Assembly (NCBI GenBank): GCA_018818425.1
Contig: JAHISB010000025.1
Coordinates: 1 to 32,295 of the forward strand
Source of the DNA: Patescibacteria group bacterium
GTDB lineage: Bacteria > Patescibacteriota > Patescibacteriia > UBA1558 > UBA10009
Length of the DNA: 32,295 bases
Direction: 5' to 3'
The first letter of the stretch is position 1; each line of letters starts with the position of its first letter. Below the pieces are notes generated by a model. That model was not told the DNA's origin. It searched no databases and worked only from the letters and a program-made list of their open reading frames with translations. A program made the position numbers and the translations under genes. This document shows positions 23,550 to 31,736 of the stretch, piece after piece.

Positions 23550-23666
23550 ATGGCAAAAAGACGAAAAGCTTTTGGGAGAAGGCAAAAATCAAACTCTCAT
23601 AAAACTAAAAAAAGATTAGAAATAAAAAAGCTGATGCTGGAAGCAAAAGCTAAAAAGCGCAAATAA
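23550..23666 (+). CDS. 38-residue highly basic protein
   Basis: The frame encodes MAKRRKAFGRRQKSNSHKTK followed by an 18-residue KKR- and Glu-containing helix ending in KAKKRK. About half the residues are Lys or Arg, as in small ribosomal proteins. It has its own promoter and a start context (TTTATATGGC) shared with the 19930 ORF; both also contain an NSHK stretch. I cannot assign it to a known ribosomal protein. A ribosome- or RNA-binding role is inferred from composition alone. Confidence 0.68.
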   Translation: MAKRRKAFGRRQKSNSHKTKKRLEIKKLMLEAKAKKRK

Positions 23667-23806
23667 AAAATATTACCTTTAGTAGCGGTTTTTAAGGATA
23701 TTTATTTTATTATCAAAATCGATTAATCGGTACGAACTTGATAAAGCCATAAAATTATTGCGAAGCGGCTTTAACTTTTCGGCCCTTGTTGGGCGTAATT
23801 AAAATC

Positions 23807-24598
23807 ATGAACATCATTGAAGTTGATAATTTAACCAAAAAATTCAAAGAATTTACCGCGGTTGATGCAATTTCTTTCCAAGTTAAGCAGGGAGAAGTCT
23901 TTGCTTTTTTAGGCCCGAACGGCGCTGGCAAAACCACCACCATCAAGATTTTAACCACCCTGCTCAAACCCACTGCCGGCAAGATCAGTTTAAACGGCTG
24001 TGATCCGGTAAAAAACGCCAATCAGGCCAGGCATTCGTTCGGCATTGTTTTTCAGGACCCGTCTTTGGACGATGAATTAACGGCTTTTGAAAATATGGAG
24101 TTTCACGGAGTAATTTACGGCCTGGCTAAAAAAGTCAGACGTGAAAGGATAGAACAGCTGTTAAAAATTGTGGAGCTGTGGGATCGAAAAAAGGAGCTGG
24201 TCAAAAATTTTTCCGGCGGCATGAAGCGGCGTTTGGAAATCGCCCGCGGCCTGTTGCATCATCCCAAAATTTTATTTTTGGACGAACCGACGCTGGGCCT
24301 GGATCCGCAAACCCGCAACCATATCTGGTCATATATTAAAGATTTAAACAAAGAAGAGGGGATTACGGTTTTTTTCACCACCCATTATATGGAGGAAGCC
24401 GACCGGGCGGCCGATGCCATTGCCATAATCGACCATGGCAGAATTGTTATTCAAGGTTCATCAAATGAACTAAAAGAAAAAACCGGCGCTGCCACTCTGG
24501 AAGACGCTTTCATCAATTTAACCGGCAAGCCTATCCGCCAGGAAGAAGTTTCTGGCTTGGACCGTTTGCGTCAGAACCGGCGTTTATTTAGACATTAA
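23807..24598 (+). CDS. ABC transporter ATP-binding protein (DrrA/ABC-2 export type)
   Basis: This 263-residue ATPase powers the ABC-2 permease encoded just downstream. It has Walker A GPNGAGKTT (36-44), a Q-loop (FQDPSLDDEL), the signature FSGGMKRRLEIARG (about 134 on), Walker B LFLDEPT (Asp159, Glu160) and the switch His (FFTTHYMEEADR). The pattern EITNHIWSYI-type region after Walker B and the short C-terminus fit the DrrA/CcmA-like exporters of drugs, polysaccharides or lipids. An ATG at 23786 would add seven residues; 23807 fits the family start (MNIIEV). Eleven bp separate it from the permease gene. Confidence 0.93.
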   Translation: MNIIEVDNLTKKFKEFTAVDAISFQVKQGEVFAFLGPNGAGKTTTIKILTTLLKPTAGKISLNGCDPVKNANQARHSFGIVFQDPSLDDELTAFENMEFHGVIYGLAKKVRRERIEQLLKIVELWDRKKELVKNFSGGMKRRLEIARGLLHHPKILFLDEPTLGLDPQTRNHIWSYIKDLNKEEGITVFFTTHYMEEADRAADAIAIIDHGRIVIQGSSNELKEKTGAATLEDAFINLTGKPIRQEEVSGLDRLRQNRRLFRH

Positions 24599-24603
24599 TT
24601 TGG

Positions 24604-24612
24604 AGCATTATG
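24604..24612 (+). promoter_or_regulatory. Clear Shine-Dalgarno site before the permease gene
   Basis: GGAG at 24602-24605 stands 4 bp before ATG 24610. It is one of few convincing ribosome-binding sites in this window and sets the permease start. Confidence 0.5.
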
Positions 24613-25353
24613 AAAGTAATATACATTTTGTGGCTCAGGCAGATAAAAAGATATTTGCGTTCGCGAGCGCGGATCGTCGGTTCTATAGGCCAGCCATTAT
24701 TATTTTTATTAGCTTTAGGTTTTGGCTTCGGGCCGGTTTTTCAGCGGGCCGGCGAAGGCAGCTATTTGCAGTTTTTATCACCGGGCATTATTGCCATGAG
24801 CATTCTGTTTACGGCGGTTTTTTCCGGCATCGAAATTATTTGGGACAGGCAGTTCGGCTTTTTAAAAGAAACTCTAGTGGCGCCGGTTTCCAGGCTGGAA
24901 ATTATGATCGGCCGGACTTTGGGCGGCGCCACGGTGGCTTTTTTTCAAGGACTGGTGATTTTTATCATCACCATTCCCCTTGGCTTTCACCCTGAATTTG
25001 TTACGATACCTTTAGGACTCTTGTTTATGTTGCTAATCGCTTTTTTCTTTACGGCGCTGGGGACAGCTATCGCTTCGATCTTAAAAGATATGCAGGGCTT
25101 TCAACTGATAATGAATTTTATTATTATGCCAACCTTTTTTTTATCAGGAGCCCTGTTTCCGGTCAATGATTTGCCTCAGGCGCTCAAGGTTATTTTAGCC
25201 GTTAACCCTTTAGCTTACGGCGTTGATGGTTTAAGAGGAGCTTTGGGAGGAGCTGTTTATTTCGGCATCGGATTTGATTTATTGATTTTAGGATCAGCGA
25301 CTATTTTATGCTTGGGCTTGGGCAGTTTTCTTTTTACCAAAATTCAGGTTTAA
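24610..25353 (+). CDS. ABC-2 type transporter permease
   Basis: The 247-residue membrane protein has the ABC-2 (PF01061/PF12698-like) layout: a basic N-terminal amphipathic stretch (LWLRQIKRYLRSRAR), six hydrophobic segments and the signature FFLSGALFPVNDLPQALKVI followed by NPLAYGVDGLRG, as in DrrB- and NodJ-like export permeases. It should form a homodimer with two copies of the ATPase encoded upstream and export a drug, glycolipid or polysaccharide precursor. The substrate is unknown. The PAP2 gene starts 23 bp after its stop and may belong to the same unit. Confidence 0.92.
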   Translation: MKVIYILWLRQIKRYLRSRARIVGSIGQPLLFLLALGFGFGPVFQRAGEGSYLQFLSPGIIAMSILFTAVFSGIEIIWDRQFGFLKETLVAPVSRLEIMIGRTLGGATVAFFQGLVIFIITIPLGFHPEFVTIPLGLLFMLLIAFFFTALGTAIASILKDMQGFQLIMNFIIMPTFFLSGALFPVNDLPQALKVILAVNPLAYGVDGLRGALGGAVYFGIGFDLLILGSATILCLGLGSFLFTKIQV

Positions 25354-25376
25354 AAAACCTCCTTTAATATTTTTAA

Positions 25377-26876
25377 ATGAAAAGATTTTTAAAATCGTTC
25401 AACCAATCTCTTAATGAAGCTTTTGCCCGTAACGAGTATATTATCAGGTGGCGCCAAAAGTATCCTAAGTTAAGCCGGCGGTTTTCATTTGCTAAACCAT
25501 TCGGTTTTTATTTTAGTCTGGGAGTTATTTTGAGCTCTTTCATATTTTTTTATTTTGCCAATTTGGCTTTTGAAATCGTTACTAATAATTTATACAGCGA
25601 AGCTGATATCCGCTTGATGAATTTAATTGCCGCTTATCGCAGCTTGGCCATAGCTAAAATATTATTGCTCTTTACTTATTTGGGTAATTGGCAAATTATG
25701 GTGACTCTGGGAATTATTATAGTGGTTATTCTCCGGTTATTAAAAGAGCGAAGGAAATTATTTTTCTTTATCATCGGTTTAATTGGCAGCGGGTTGTTTT
25801 ATAATTTATTAAAACTGATTTTTCACCGCCAGCGCCCCGAGGCGGTTTTTTCTTTAATCGTTCAAAACGGTTATTCATTTCCCAGCGGCCATGCCGTAAT
25901 GGCAGTGGTTTTTTATGGCCTGATCGGTTATATTCTTTTAAAAAATATTAAACACTGGCGGTCAAAATTATTATTGGCCATTTTAATTATCGGCTTAATT
26001 CTGCTTGTTGGTTTTTCGCGGGTGTATTTGGGCGTCCACTGGACCACGGATATTTTAGCCGGCTGGCTTTTGGGCCTGGCTTTATTAATTTTGATTATCA
26101 CTTTTTTTAAGAATCAAGAAAGGTATCGTCCGGAAACAAAAGCTAACAGAATTTTAGGTAAAAAATTTATTGTTCTTATGGTTTGTTCGCTTTTTATGAT
26201 TGAGGGAATTTTCTTTTATTATTTTTATAAAACCCATCCTTTAATAGAACCTCCAGTGAACAATTTAGAAAAAATTACCATAGCTTCGGCGGTTAATCTG
26301 CCGGGCATTGCTTTAGTTGATAATTTTCCTAAATTTAGCGAGAATTTGGCGGGACAGAAAATGGAACCGATTAGCTTTGTTTTTATTGGTTCCCGGGAGA
26401 AGATTGTTCAGATTTTTAAGCAGGCCGGCTGGGATTTGGTTGACGAACCTCGCCGTTTAGCCAATCTTTACCGTTTGGCAGCGGCGGCCCTTTTCAACCG
26501 CTCATATATTGGAGCGCCAGTCACTCCGGCTTTTCTCAAAACTCAGCCAAATGCTCTGGCTTTTGAAAAGCCGACAGCGGCCCAAACAGTCAGGCAAAGG
26601 CATCATATTCGTTTTTGGCCAACTGAATTTTTTTGGCGAGGCGCGGAGGTTTGGGTGGCGACCGCCAGTTTTGATGACGGTTTAAGGTATTTGATCGCCC
26701 ACAAAATTAGACCTAATATCGATGTGGAACGCGATTATATAAAAAGCGATTTAGAAAAAACCGGTTTAATCAAAGAAGCGGAACAAATTCAATTAGTCGA
26801 GCCCTTGTTAGGCAAAAATCAAAGCGGCGACCAGTTTTTCACCGACGGCAAGACTTATCTGCTTTTGTTAAAGTAG
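25377..26876 (+). CDS. PAP2-family membrane phosphatase with LssY C-terminal domain
   Basis: The 499-residue protein begins with a PAP2 domain with about six membrane helices and the three phosphatase motifs: KLIFHRQRPE (about 146-155), SFPSGH (167-172, catalytic His172) and SRVYLGVHWTTD (about 213-225). After two more hydrophobic stretches comes a soluble C-terminal part (about 305-490) resembling LssY_C: FIGSREKIVQIFKQAGW, then LYRLAAAALFNRSY and HHIRFWP. PAP2 enzymes of this kind remove phosphate from lipid or undecaprenyl pyrophosphate outside the membrane. Such proteins are often encoded near exporters, as here. The LssY part is of unknown function. Confidence 0.9.
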   Translation: MKRFLKSFNQSLNEAFARNEYIIRWRQKYPKLSRRFSFAKPFGFYFSLGVILSSFIFFYFANLAFEIVTNNLYSEADIRLMNLIAAYRSLAIAKILLLFTYLGNWQIMVTLGIIIVVILRLLKERRKLFFFIIGLIGSGLFYNLLKLIFHRQRPEAVFSLIVQNGYSFPSGHAVMAVVFYGLIGYILLKNIKHWRSKLLLAILIIGLILLVGFSRVYLGVHWTTDILAGWLLGLALLILIITFFKNQERYRPETKANRILGKKFIVLMVCSLFMIEGIFFYYFYKTHPLIEPPVNNLEKITIASAVNLPGIALVDNFPKFSENLAGQKMEPISFVFIGSREKIVQIFKQAGWDLVDEPRRLANLYRLAAAALFNRSYIGAPVTPAFLKTQPNALAFEKPTAAQTVRQRHHIRFWPTEFFWRGAEVWVATASFDDGLRYLIAHKIRPNIDVERDYIKSDLEKTGLIKEAEQIQLVEPLLGKNQSGDQFFTDGKTYLLLLK

Positions 26877-27041
26877 ATTTTGGACTTAAATTTATCCGCC
26901 TTCGCGGAAGACCGCTTGCATAAGCCCCATGATGAAGTCGCGGACTTTTTGCTTTAGCGGATTCCGCTCCGCCGAAGAAATTAGAGATACCGCAGGCGTA
27001 AGACTGCGAAGCTTCATTAAAGCGGCTTGGCATAAATACGG

Positions 27042-27070
27042 TTGTTGTTTAAAAATAATTTTTGTATACT
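27042..27070 (+). promoter_or_regulatory. Candidate sigma-70 promoter
   Basis: TTGTTG (27042-27047), a 17-bp spacer and TATACT (27065-27070) precede the gene at 27096. The 165 bp before it hold GC-rich, repeat-like DNA without a supported gene. Confidence 0.55.
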
Positions 27071-27095
27071 AAAATAAGGGGATTAAATAGTTTAA

Positions 27096-27800
27096 ATGTC
27101 AAACATAGCCAAAATTATATACGTGCTGGTTCTTTTAGCTTTGATAGTTAAACCATTTTTGATTCCAGACAACCCTTCTTTTATCCCCGAGGATTTTTTC
27201 AGATCGCTCACTAATTTAATTTTGATTTTAATAGCTTTTCTTTTTTATTATTTTCATCAAAAAGATATTGAACGTAAAGAACAAGAAAAAAAGGTTATGG
27301 AAAAAAAATTGGAAGTTTCCACTAAAAAATTAATTGAATCTTTTGAATATATCGGCTTGGTCAACCGCCGTCTGCCGCTTTTGGAGGAGATAACTACCAA
27401 AATTTTAAGCAAATCAAGCGACACCAGACAGGCAAAAAAATATATTTTCCAGACTCTTTTAGCCACGGCAGTTAATTCCATAACTAAGGCCGATTGGGGA
27501 CTATTCCGTTTTGTAAAAATAGATGAGCAGAAAACAATGAAAGAATTTAGCTATGCCAAGAATAACTATATTTTGTTAACTACCAATATCACCAATCATC
27601 AGTTGGCGCAGATGAGAAGAAATGGGGGGAGGATCAAAAAAATTGAAAAGCTTAATTGTATCTACTCTTCGGATTATAATTCGTCCGTTCAATGCATTTT
27701 AATTTTACCTGAATTAGTTAAGGAGCTGGATACAGAATTAACGGTTTTACAGAGCATCACCGACCAAGCTAAGCTATTTTATAAATATTTTTACTCTTAG
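27096..27800 (+). CDS. Uncharacterised membrane-anchored coiled-coil protein
   Basis: I do not recognise this 234-residue protein. Two hydrophobic segments (about 5-24 and 36-54) are followed by a charged helix rich in Lys and Glu (about 55-85, QKDIERKEQEKKVMEKKLEV) that should form a coiled coil, and then by a cytoplasmic-looking domain with mixed strands, perhaps GAF-like in order (WGLFRFV, then KNNYILLT, then CILILPELV). The plan, with a membrane anchor, linker coil and sensor-like domain, recalls signalling proteins without an output domain. It has its own promoter and a terminator 66 bp downstream, so it is probably monocistronic. Confidence 0.75.
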   Translation: MSNIAKIIYVLVLLALIVKPFLIPDNPSFIPEDFFRSLTNLILILIAFLFYYFHQKDIERKEQEKKVMEKKLEVSTKKLIESFEYIGLVNRRLPLLEEITTKILSKSSDTRQAKKYIFQTLLATAVNSITKADWGLFRFVKIDEQKTMKEFSYAKNNYILLTTNITNHQLAQMRRNGGRIKKIEKLNCIYSSDYNSSVQCILILPELVKELDTELTVLQSITDQAKLFYKYFYS

Positions 27801-27867
27801 AAATTTTATGACCCATTTTCTGTTAAATAATTTCGTAGATAAAAAATTAGGCAGGTAATCAAAAAGC

Positions 27868-27891
27868 GCCAAGACAAGCTTGGCATTTTTT
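27868..27891 (+). terminator. Rho-independent terminator
   Basis: GCCAAG (27868-27873) and CTTGGC (27879-27884) form a perfect 6-bp stem with a 5-nt loop, followed by ATTTTTT. A TATAAT follows at 27894-27899 and may be the -10 of the next gene. Confidence 0.8.
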
Positions 27892-27907
27892 GGTATAATT
27901 AAACTGT

Positions 27908-28222
27908 ATGAAAAAATCAAAATTAACTTTAATTGGTTTATATCAGGCCTTGGGGCTGATTATTTATGTCTCGCTGACGGCTTATTTAATGAGCGCTTTA
28001 AGCCAGACTTTTTTAACGCCGCCAGGTCTGCTGGGTTCGATTTTTATTTTGTTTCTGCTGGTTTTTTCCGCGGCCGTCTGCGGCCTGATTGTTTTCGGCT
28101 ACCCGGCCTATTTAGTTATCAATAAAAGAGCTAAAGAAGCCATCCTGCTTTTAGTTTCTACTTTGCTTTATTGTCTGGGTATTATTGCTGTTATTCTAGT
28201 TGTTTTGTTTTCGGTTTTGTAG
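27908..28222 (+). CDS. Small three-helix membrane protein of unknown function
   Basis: The 104-residue protein has three hydrophobic segments (about 7-29, 41-68 and 77-102) separated by a short polar link with NKRAKEA. No family signature is visible. TATAAT at 27894-27899 would place transcription start about at the ATG, so the mRNA may be almost leaderless. No convincing -35 is seen. asnS follows after 99 bp with its own promoter. Similar small membrane proteins are common in Patescibacteria. Confidence 0.7.
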   Translation: MKKSKLTLIGLYQALGLIIYVSLTAYLMSALSQTFLTPPGLLGSIFILFLLVFSAAVCGLIVFGYPAYLVINKRAKEAILLLVSTLLYCLGIIAVILVVLFSVL

Positions 28223-28252
28223 TCAGTTTTCAAGGTAGAATATTGAAATAAA

Positions 28253-28276
28253 TCCCATTTTTATGGCGGGGTTTTA
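28253..28276 (+). terminator. Weak terminator-like hairpin before asnS
   Basis: AAATCCC and GGGGTTT (with one T.G pair) flank an 11-nt loop in the region 28251-28276, ending in TTTT. It could end transcription of the small membrane protein gene. The stem is short. Confidence 0.4.
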
Positions 28277-28279
28277 TGT

Positions 28280-28308
28280 TTTACAAAATTTATAAAAAAT
28301 AGTATAAT
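28280..28308 (+). promoter_or_regulatory. sigma-70 promoter of asnS
   Basis: TTTACA (28280-28285), 17 bp and a consensus TATAAT (28303-28308) precede the asnS ATG by 13 bp, so the leader is very short. Confidence 0.75.
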
Positions 28309-28321
28309 TATTAGGAAATTT

Positions 28322-29614
28322 ATGAATAAAATTGCTATTGCTCAAGCAGCTGATTTTATTGACCAAAAAGTCAAAATTCAGGGCTGGGTTTATAACTTAC
28401 GCTCATCGGGCAGTATTTATTTTTTGCAAATCAGAGACGGCTCCGGCTTTATGCAGGCAATTATTAGCAAGTCGAATGTAGAAAGCGGTGTGTGGAAGAA
28501 ATGCGAAAAAATTACTCAAGAATCATCTGTAAAACTTCAGGGCAAAATCAGCAAACATCCCAAAAAAGAAGAGTATGAGCTTCAGGTTTCTGAATTAGAG
28601 ATTATTCAAATTGCCGAAGAATATCCGATTAGCAAAAAAGAGCACGGGCCAGATTTTTTATTGGATAATCGCCATTTATGGCTGCGTTCAAACAAGCAGT
28701 GGGCCATCATGAAAGTCAGGTATCAGGTTTTTTTAGCCCTGACCAATTTTTTTGATCAAAAAGGATATACCAGGGTTGATGCGCCGATTTTTACGCCCTC
28801 GGCCTGCGAAGGCACCACTACTTTGTTCGGAGTGGATTATTTCGATTTAGGCAAGGCCTACCTTTCCCAGAGCGGCCAGCTGTACTCCGAAGCGGCCATC
28901 AGAAGCTTAGGCAAAGTTTACGATTTTGGCCCGGTTTTCAGAGCGGAAAAATCCAAGACGCGCCGCCATCTCACCGAATTCTGGATGCTGGATTACGAAG
29001 AGGCCTTTTTAGAGCATCAGGACAATCTGGAAGTCATCGAAGACTGCCTTGTTTACGTAGCAGAACATATTTTAAATAACTGTCAAAAGGAACTGGAAAT
29101 ACTAGAAAGAGATACAGGTCCGTTAAAGAAAATTAAAAAACCATTCATCAGAATGAGCCATCAGGAAGCAGTAGAAAAACTGCATCAGCTGGGTTCAAAC
29201 ATCAAAGCAGACGACGACTTAGGCGGAGATGACGAAACAATTTTAACCAAAGAATTTGACCAGCCAATTCTCATTGATAAATACCCGGCCAAAGTCAAAG
29301 CTTTTTATATGAAAAGGGACCCTCAAGATGAAAGCCGGGCTTTGTGCGTTGACTGCCTGGCGCCTGAGGGCTATGGCGAGATTGTCGGCGGCAGCCAGAG
29401 AGAAGATGATTATCAAATTCTTTTAAAAAGACTTAAAGAACATAAATTGGCTAAAAAAGATTTTGACTGGTATCTGGATTTAAGAAAGTACGGCTCTGTT
29501 CCTTCAAGCGGCGCCGGCATTGGCCTGGAACGTTTAGTCGGCTGGTTGTGCGGCACCCACCATGTGCGGGAGACCATTCCCTTTCCGAGGATGATAACAA
29601 GATTACGACCGTAA
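28322..29614 (+). CDS. asnS: Asparaginyl-tRNA synthetase
   Basis: AsnRS attaches asparagine to tRNA-Asn. The 430-residue protein has the N-terminal OB-fold anticodon-binding domain (VKIQGWVYNLRSSG, about 17-30) and the class II catalytic core: motif 1 region (DNRHLWLRS, YTRVDAPIFTPS), motif 2 with FRAEKSKTRRHLTEFWMLDYE (about 203-222, quoted as FRAEKS and HLTEFWMLDYE), and motif 3 GAGIGLERLVGWLCG near the end. HVRETIPFPR at the C-terminus is typical of AsnRS, not AspRS. Together with the distinct AspRS next door it points to direct charging of asparagine. Its tRNA substrate in this window carries a group I intron. Confidence 0.96.
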   Translation: MNKIAIAQAADFIDQKVKIQGWVYNLRSSGSIYFLQIRDGSGFMQAIISKSNVESGVWKKCEKITQESSVKLQGKISKHPKKEEYELQVSELEIIQIAEEYPISKKEHGPDFLLDNRHLWLRSNKQWAIMKVRYQVFLALTNFFDQKGYTRVDAPIFTPSACEGTTTLFGVDYFDLGKAYLSQSGQLYSEAAIRSLGKVYDFGPVFRAEKSKTRRHLTEFWMLDYEEAFLEHQDNLEVIEDCLVYVAEHILNNCQKELEILERDTGPLKKIKKPFIRMSHQEAVEKLHQLGSNIKADDDLGGDDETILTKEFDQPILIDKYPAKVKAFYMKRDPQDESRALCVDCLAPEGYGEIVGGSQREDDYQILLKRLKEHKLAKKDFDWYLDLRKYGSVPSSGAGIGLERLVGWLCGTHHVRETIPFPRMITRLRP

Positions 29615-29621
29615 ATAATAC

Positions 29622-29670
29622 ATCCGCAACTGGCAGCCGACAGCCTGGCTATCGGCTGCCAGTTGCGGAT
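29622..29670. repeat. Perfect 19-bp hairpin between asnS and aspS
   Basis: Bases 29622-29640 are the exact reverse complement of 29652-29670, with an 11-nt loop. No T tract follows (AATCAAAAAC), so it is unlikely to be a simple terminator. It ends 12 bp before the aspS ATG and could protect the upstream mRNA end or shape aspS translation in a joint transcript. Confidence 0.9.
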
Positions 29671-29682
29671 AATCAAAAACAT

Positions 29683-31101
29683 ATGAAACTCAATAACATA
29701 CAAACAACCGATAAAATAGGAGAAAAAGTTTTGCTCAAGGGCTGGGTCAACACTATCCGCAAAATGGGCAAAATTGTTTTTGTGGATCTTCGCGACAGGT
29801 CTGGGATCGTTCAAATTGTTTTAGTCCCGTCAGAACTTGATAAAGAATCAGAACAAATCAGCAAATCAATAAAACCGGAATATGTTTTGGAAATTGAAGG
29901 CGAGGTTCAGAAAAGGGGCGATAAGCAAATCAACAAAGAGTTGCCCACTGGCACAGTGGAAGTTTTAGCCAAGTCAGTCAAAATTCTTTCTGAATCACAA
30001 ACACCGCCGTTTGAAATAGACAACGAAGACCGCCAGGCCAACGAGGAGCTGCGGCTAAAATATCGCTATTTAGATTTAAGGCACGAAAGAATGAAGAATA
30101 ATATGGTCAAGCGCCATCAAATGATCAAGTTTTTCAGGGATAATTTAAACGATCAAGGTTTTATCGAAGTTCAGACCCCAATTTTAACCAAGTCCACGCC
30201 CGAAGGCGCCAGAGACTACCTTGTGCCTTCCAGAGTTCATCAAGGCAAATTTTTTGCTTTGCCCCAGGCGCCACAGCAGTATAAGCAGCTTTTGATGGTA
30301 GCCGGCATAGAAAAATATTTTCAGATTGCGCCGTGCTTTAGAGACGAAGACGCCCGCTCCGACAGGTCGCCCGGCGAGTTCTATCAGCTGGATATAGAAA
30401 TGAGCTTTATCGCCCAAGATGAATTATTGAATTTGGTTGAAAAGCTCTTTACTGAAATGGTTAAAGAAGTTTTTCCGGAAAAGAAGATTTTAACCTCGCC
30501 TTGGCCACGATTAACTCACGCCGAAGCCATGGGAAAATATAAATCAGACAAGCCGGATTTAAGGGAAAATAAAGATAATAAAGATGAATTAGCTTTTTGC
30601 TGGGTGATTGATTTTCCATTATTTACTGATCAAACCAAAGAAGAAGAAAAATTCGTTGGCGCCGGCCGTTGGGCGCCGTCGCATAATATGTTTACCAGGC
30701 CCAAAGAAGAAGATTTGAAACTTTTGGATAAGGAGCCCGGCAAAGTAAAATCGTATCAGCATGATTTAGTTTTAAACGGCTTTGAAGTCGGCGGCGGAGC
30801 ATTAAGAATCTACGATTCAAAGATTCAAGAAAAAGTTTTTGATTTAATCGGTTTTGATGATAAGCAAAAAAAGCAGTTCAGCCATTTATTAGAAGCTTTT
30901 AAATACGGCGTGCCCCCGCACGGCGGTATTGCCCATGGCATCGACCGATTATTAGCCGTGATTTTGGGTGAAAAGTCCATTAAGGAAGTAATTGCCTTCC
31001 CGTTAACCTCCGATGCCCGAGATCCGTTGATGGGCGCGCCGGCCAAGGTTTCTAAAGAGCAGCTTGAAGAGTTGGGGATAAATCTAGTAAGTAGGGAGTA
31101 G
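29683..31101 (+). CDS. aspS: Aspartyl-tRNA synthetase, compact form without the GAD domain
   Basis: AspRS attaches aspartate to tRNA-Asp. The 472-residue protein has the OB-fold anticodon domain (KVLLKGWVNTIRKMG), the bacterial motif RYLDLR, motif 2 FRDEDARSDR-PGEFYQLD (Arg220 region) and motif 3 HGGIAHGIDRLLAV. Bacterial AspRS usually has about 590 residues because of a GAD insertion between motifs 2 and 3; here KPDLREN (near 288) runs almost at once into ELAFCWVIDFPLF, so that insertion is missing. A longer open frame from 29548 overlaps asnS and the hairpin, so ATG 29683 is chosen. It is probably cotranscribed with asnS. Confidence 0.95.
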   Translation: MKLNNIQTTDKIGEKVLLKGWVNTIRKMGKIVFVDLRDRSGIVQIVLVPSELDKESEQISKSIKPEYVLEIEGEVQKRGDKQINKELPTGTVEVLAKSVKILSESQTPPFEIDNEDRQANEELRLKYRYLDLRHERMKNNMVKRHQMIKFFRDNLNDQGFIEVQTPILTKSTPEGARDYLVPSRVHQGKFFALPQAPQQYKQLLMVAGIEKYFQIAPCFRDEDARSDRSPGEFYQLDIEMSFIAQDELLNLVEKLFTEMVKEVFPEKKILTSPWPRLTHAEAMGKYKSDKPDLRENKDNKDELAFCWVIDFPLFTDQTKEEEKFVGAGRWAPSHNMFTRPKEEDLKLLDKEPGKVKSYQHDLVLNGFEVGGGALRIYDSKIQEKVFDLIGFDDKQKKQFSHLLEAFKYGVPPHGGIAHGIDRLLAVILGEKSIKEVIAFPLTSDARDPLMGAPAKVSKEQLEELGINLVSRE

Positions 31102-31115
31102 GTTGTAGGGATGTT

Positions 31116-31162
31116 GTCATTTCGACTGGAGCGAACCGAGAGAGCGAAACGGAGAAATCCCT
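31116..31162. repeat. Dispersed-type GTCATTTCGACTGGAGCG repeat
   Basis: The spacer between aspS and the Nudix gene holds GTCATTTCGACTGGAGCGAA...GCGAAACGGAGAAATCCCTT, a sequence type I have seen in intergenic regions of many unrelated bacteria. It contains GAGCGAA twice and offers a weak fold. No promoter is clear. Confidence 0.4.
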
Positions 31163-31178
31163 TAAATAAATCAACGAT

Positions 31179-31613
31179 ATGAAAAACATAGAAGATAGCT
31201 TTGAAAAGTTTACCATTAGCCAATGTGGCTTATTTATAGATGATAACAAATGTCTTTTAGGAGAATTTAAATCACATCCTGGTTTTTGGGGATTGCCCGG
31301 AGGAAGAATCGATAAAGGCGAAGAAGGCGGCCAAGCATTTAAAAGAGAACTTCAGGAAGAGATTGGATTAAAGGAATTTAAGATTATCGCATTAGTTGAT
31401 TTTTGTATTTGGTATAACCCTAAAAATGTTGCTAGATGCGCAATAGTATATTTGATTAAGGCAGGTATCGAAAAAGTTAAAGCAGGTGATGAATTTTTAA
31501 AAATTCATTGGGTAGAAGAAAAAGATTTGAAAAAATATAATTTTGTATGGCCGCACGCAACTAAAGCGATAAAAAAAGGATTCGAGATACATAGAAAAAT
31601 AAAAATATTATAA
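31179..31613 (+). CDS. Nudix hydrolase
   Basis: Nudix enzymes hydrolyse nucleoside diphosphates linked to another group, often to clean up oxidised or excess nucleotides. The 144-residue protein has an intact Nudix box at residues 42-64: Gly42, Glu48, then RELQEEIGL, which binds the catalytic metal. The stretch before it (GFWGLPGG) is also typical. The substrate cannot be told; the GFWGLPGG and short C-terminus resemble MutT-, ADP-ribose- and GDP-mannose-type members. It follows aspS by 77 bp and may share its transcript. Confidence 0.93.
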   Translation: MKNIEDSFEKFTISQCGLFIDDNKCLLGEFKSHPGFWGLPGGRIDKGEEGGQAFKRELQEEIGLKEFKIIALVDFCIWYNPKNVARCAIVYLIKAGIEKVKAGDEFLKIHWVEEKDLKKYNFVWPHATKAIKKGFEIHRKIKIL

Positions 31614-31629
31614 ATATATTTAAACGACA

Positions 31630-31730
31630 CACCTGTCCGCCTTTGGCGGGAATATTCACTAACACCCGCGAACCTATTCATCAATAATGTCAGCGGTCAG
31701 CGGATGTTCGCGCAGTTTCGCGTCGTCAGC
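31630..31730. repeat. Repeat-like spacer with CCGCC hairpin and AGCG words
   Basis: CCGCCTTTGGCGG (about 31637-31650) is a short hairpin. Downstream, GTCAGCGGTCAGCGGATGTTCGCG and TCGTCAGCG repeat a GTCAGCG word, in a style like 6150-6231 before rpoD. The open frame of the next gene runs into this part but is not supported there. Confidence 0.4.
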
Positions 31731-31736
31731 GATTTT

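Noticed and set aside
24600-24995. 131-residue frame on the plus strand
   Set aside because: It is an out-of-frame shadow of the ABC-2 permease gene, which has clear family motifs.
26839-27033. 64-residue minus-strand frame after the PAP2 gene
   Set aside because: It overlaps the PAP2 3' end and covers GC-rich repeat-like DNA; no start signal or family match.
29548-29682. 45-residue N-terminal extension of AspRS
   Set aside because: It overlaps asnS and crosses the 19-bp hairpin; AspRS homologues start at the OB-fold as from 29683.
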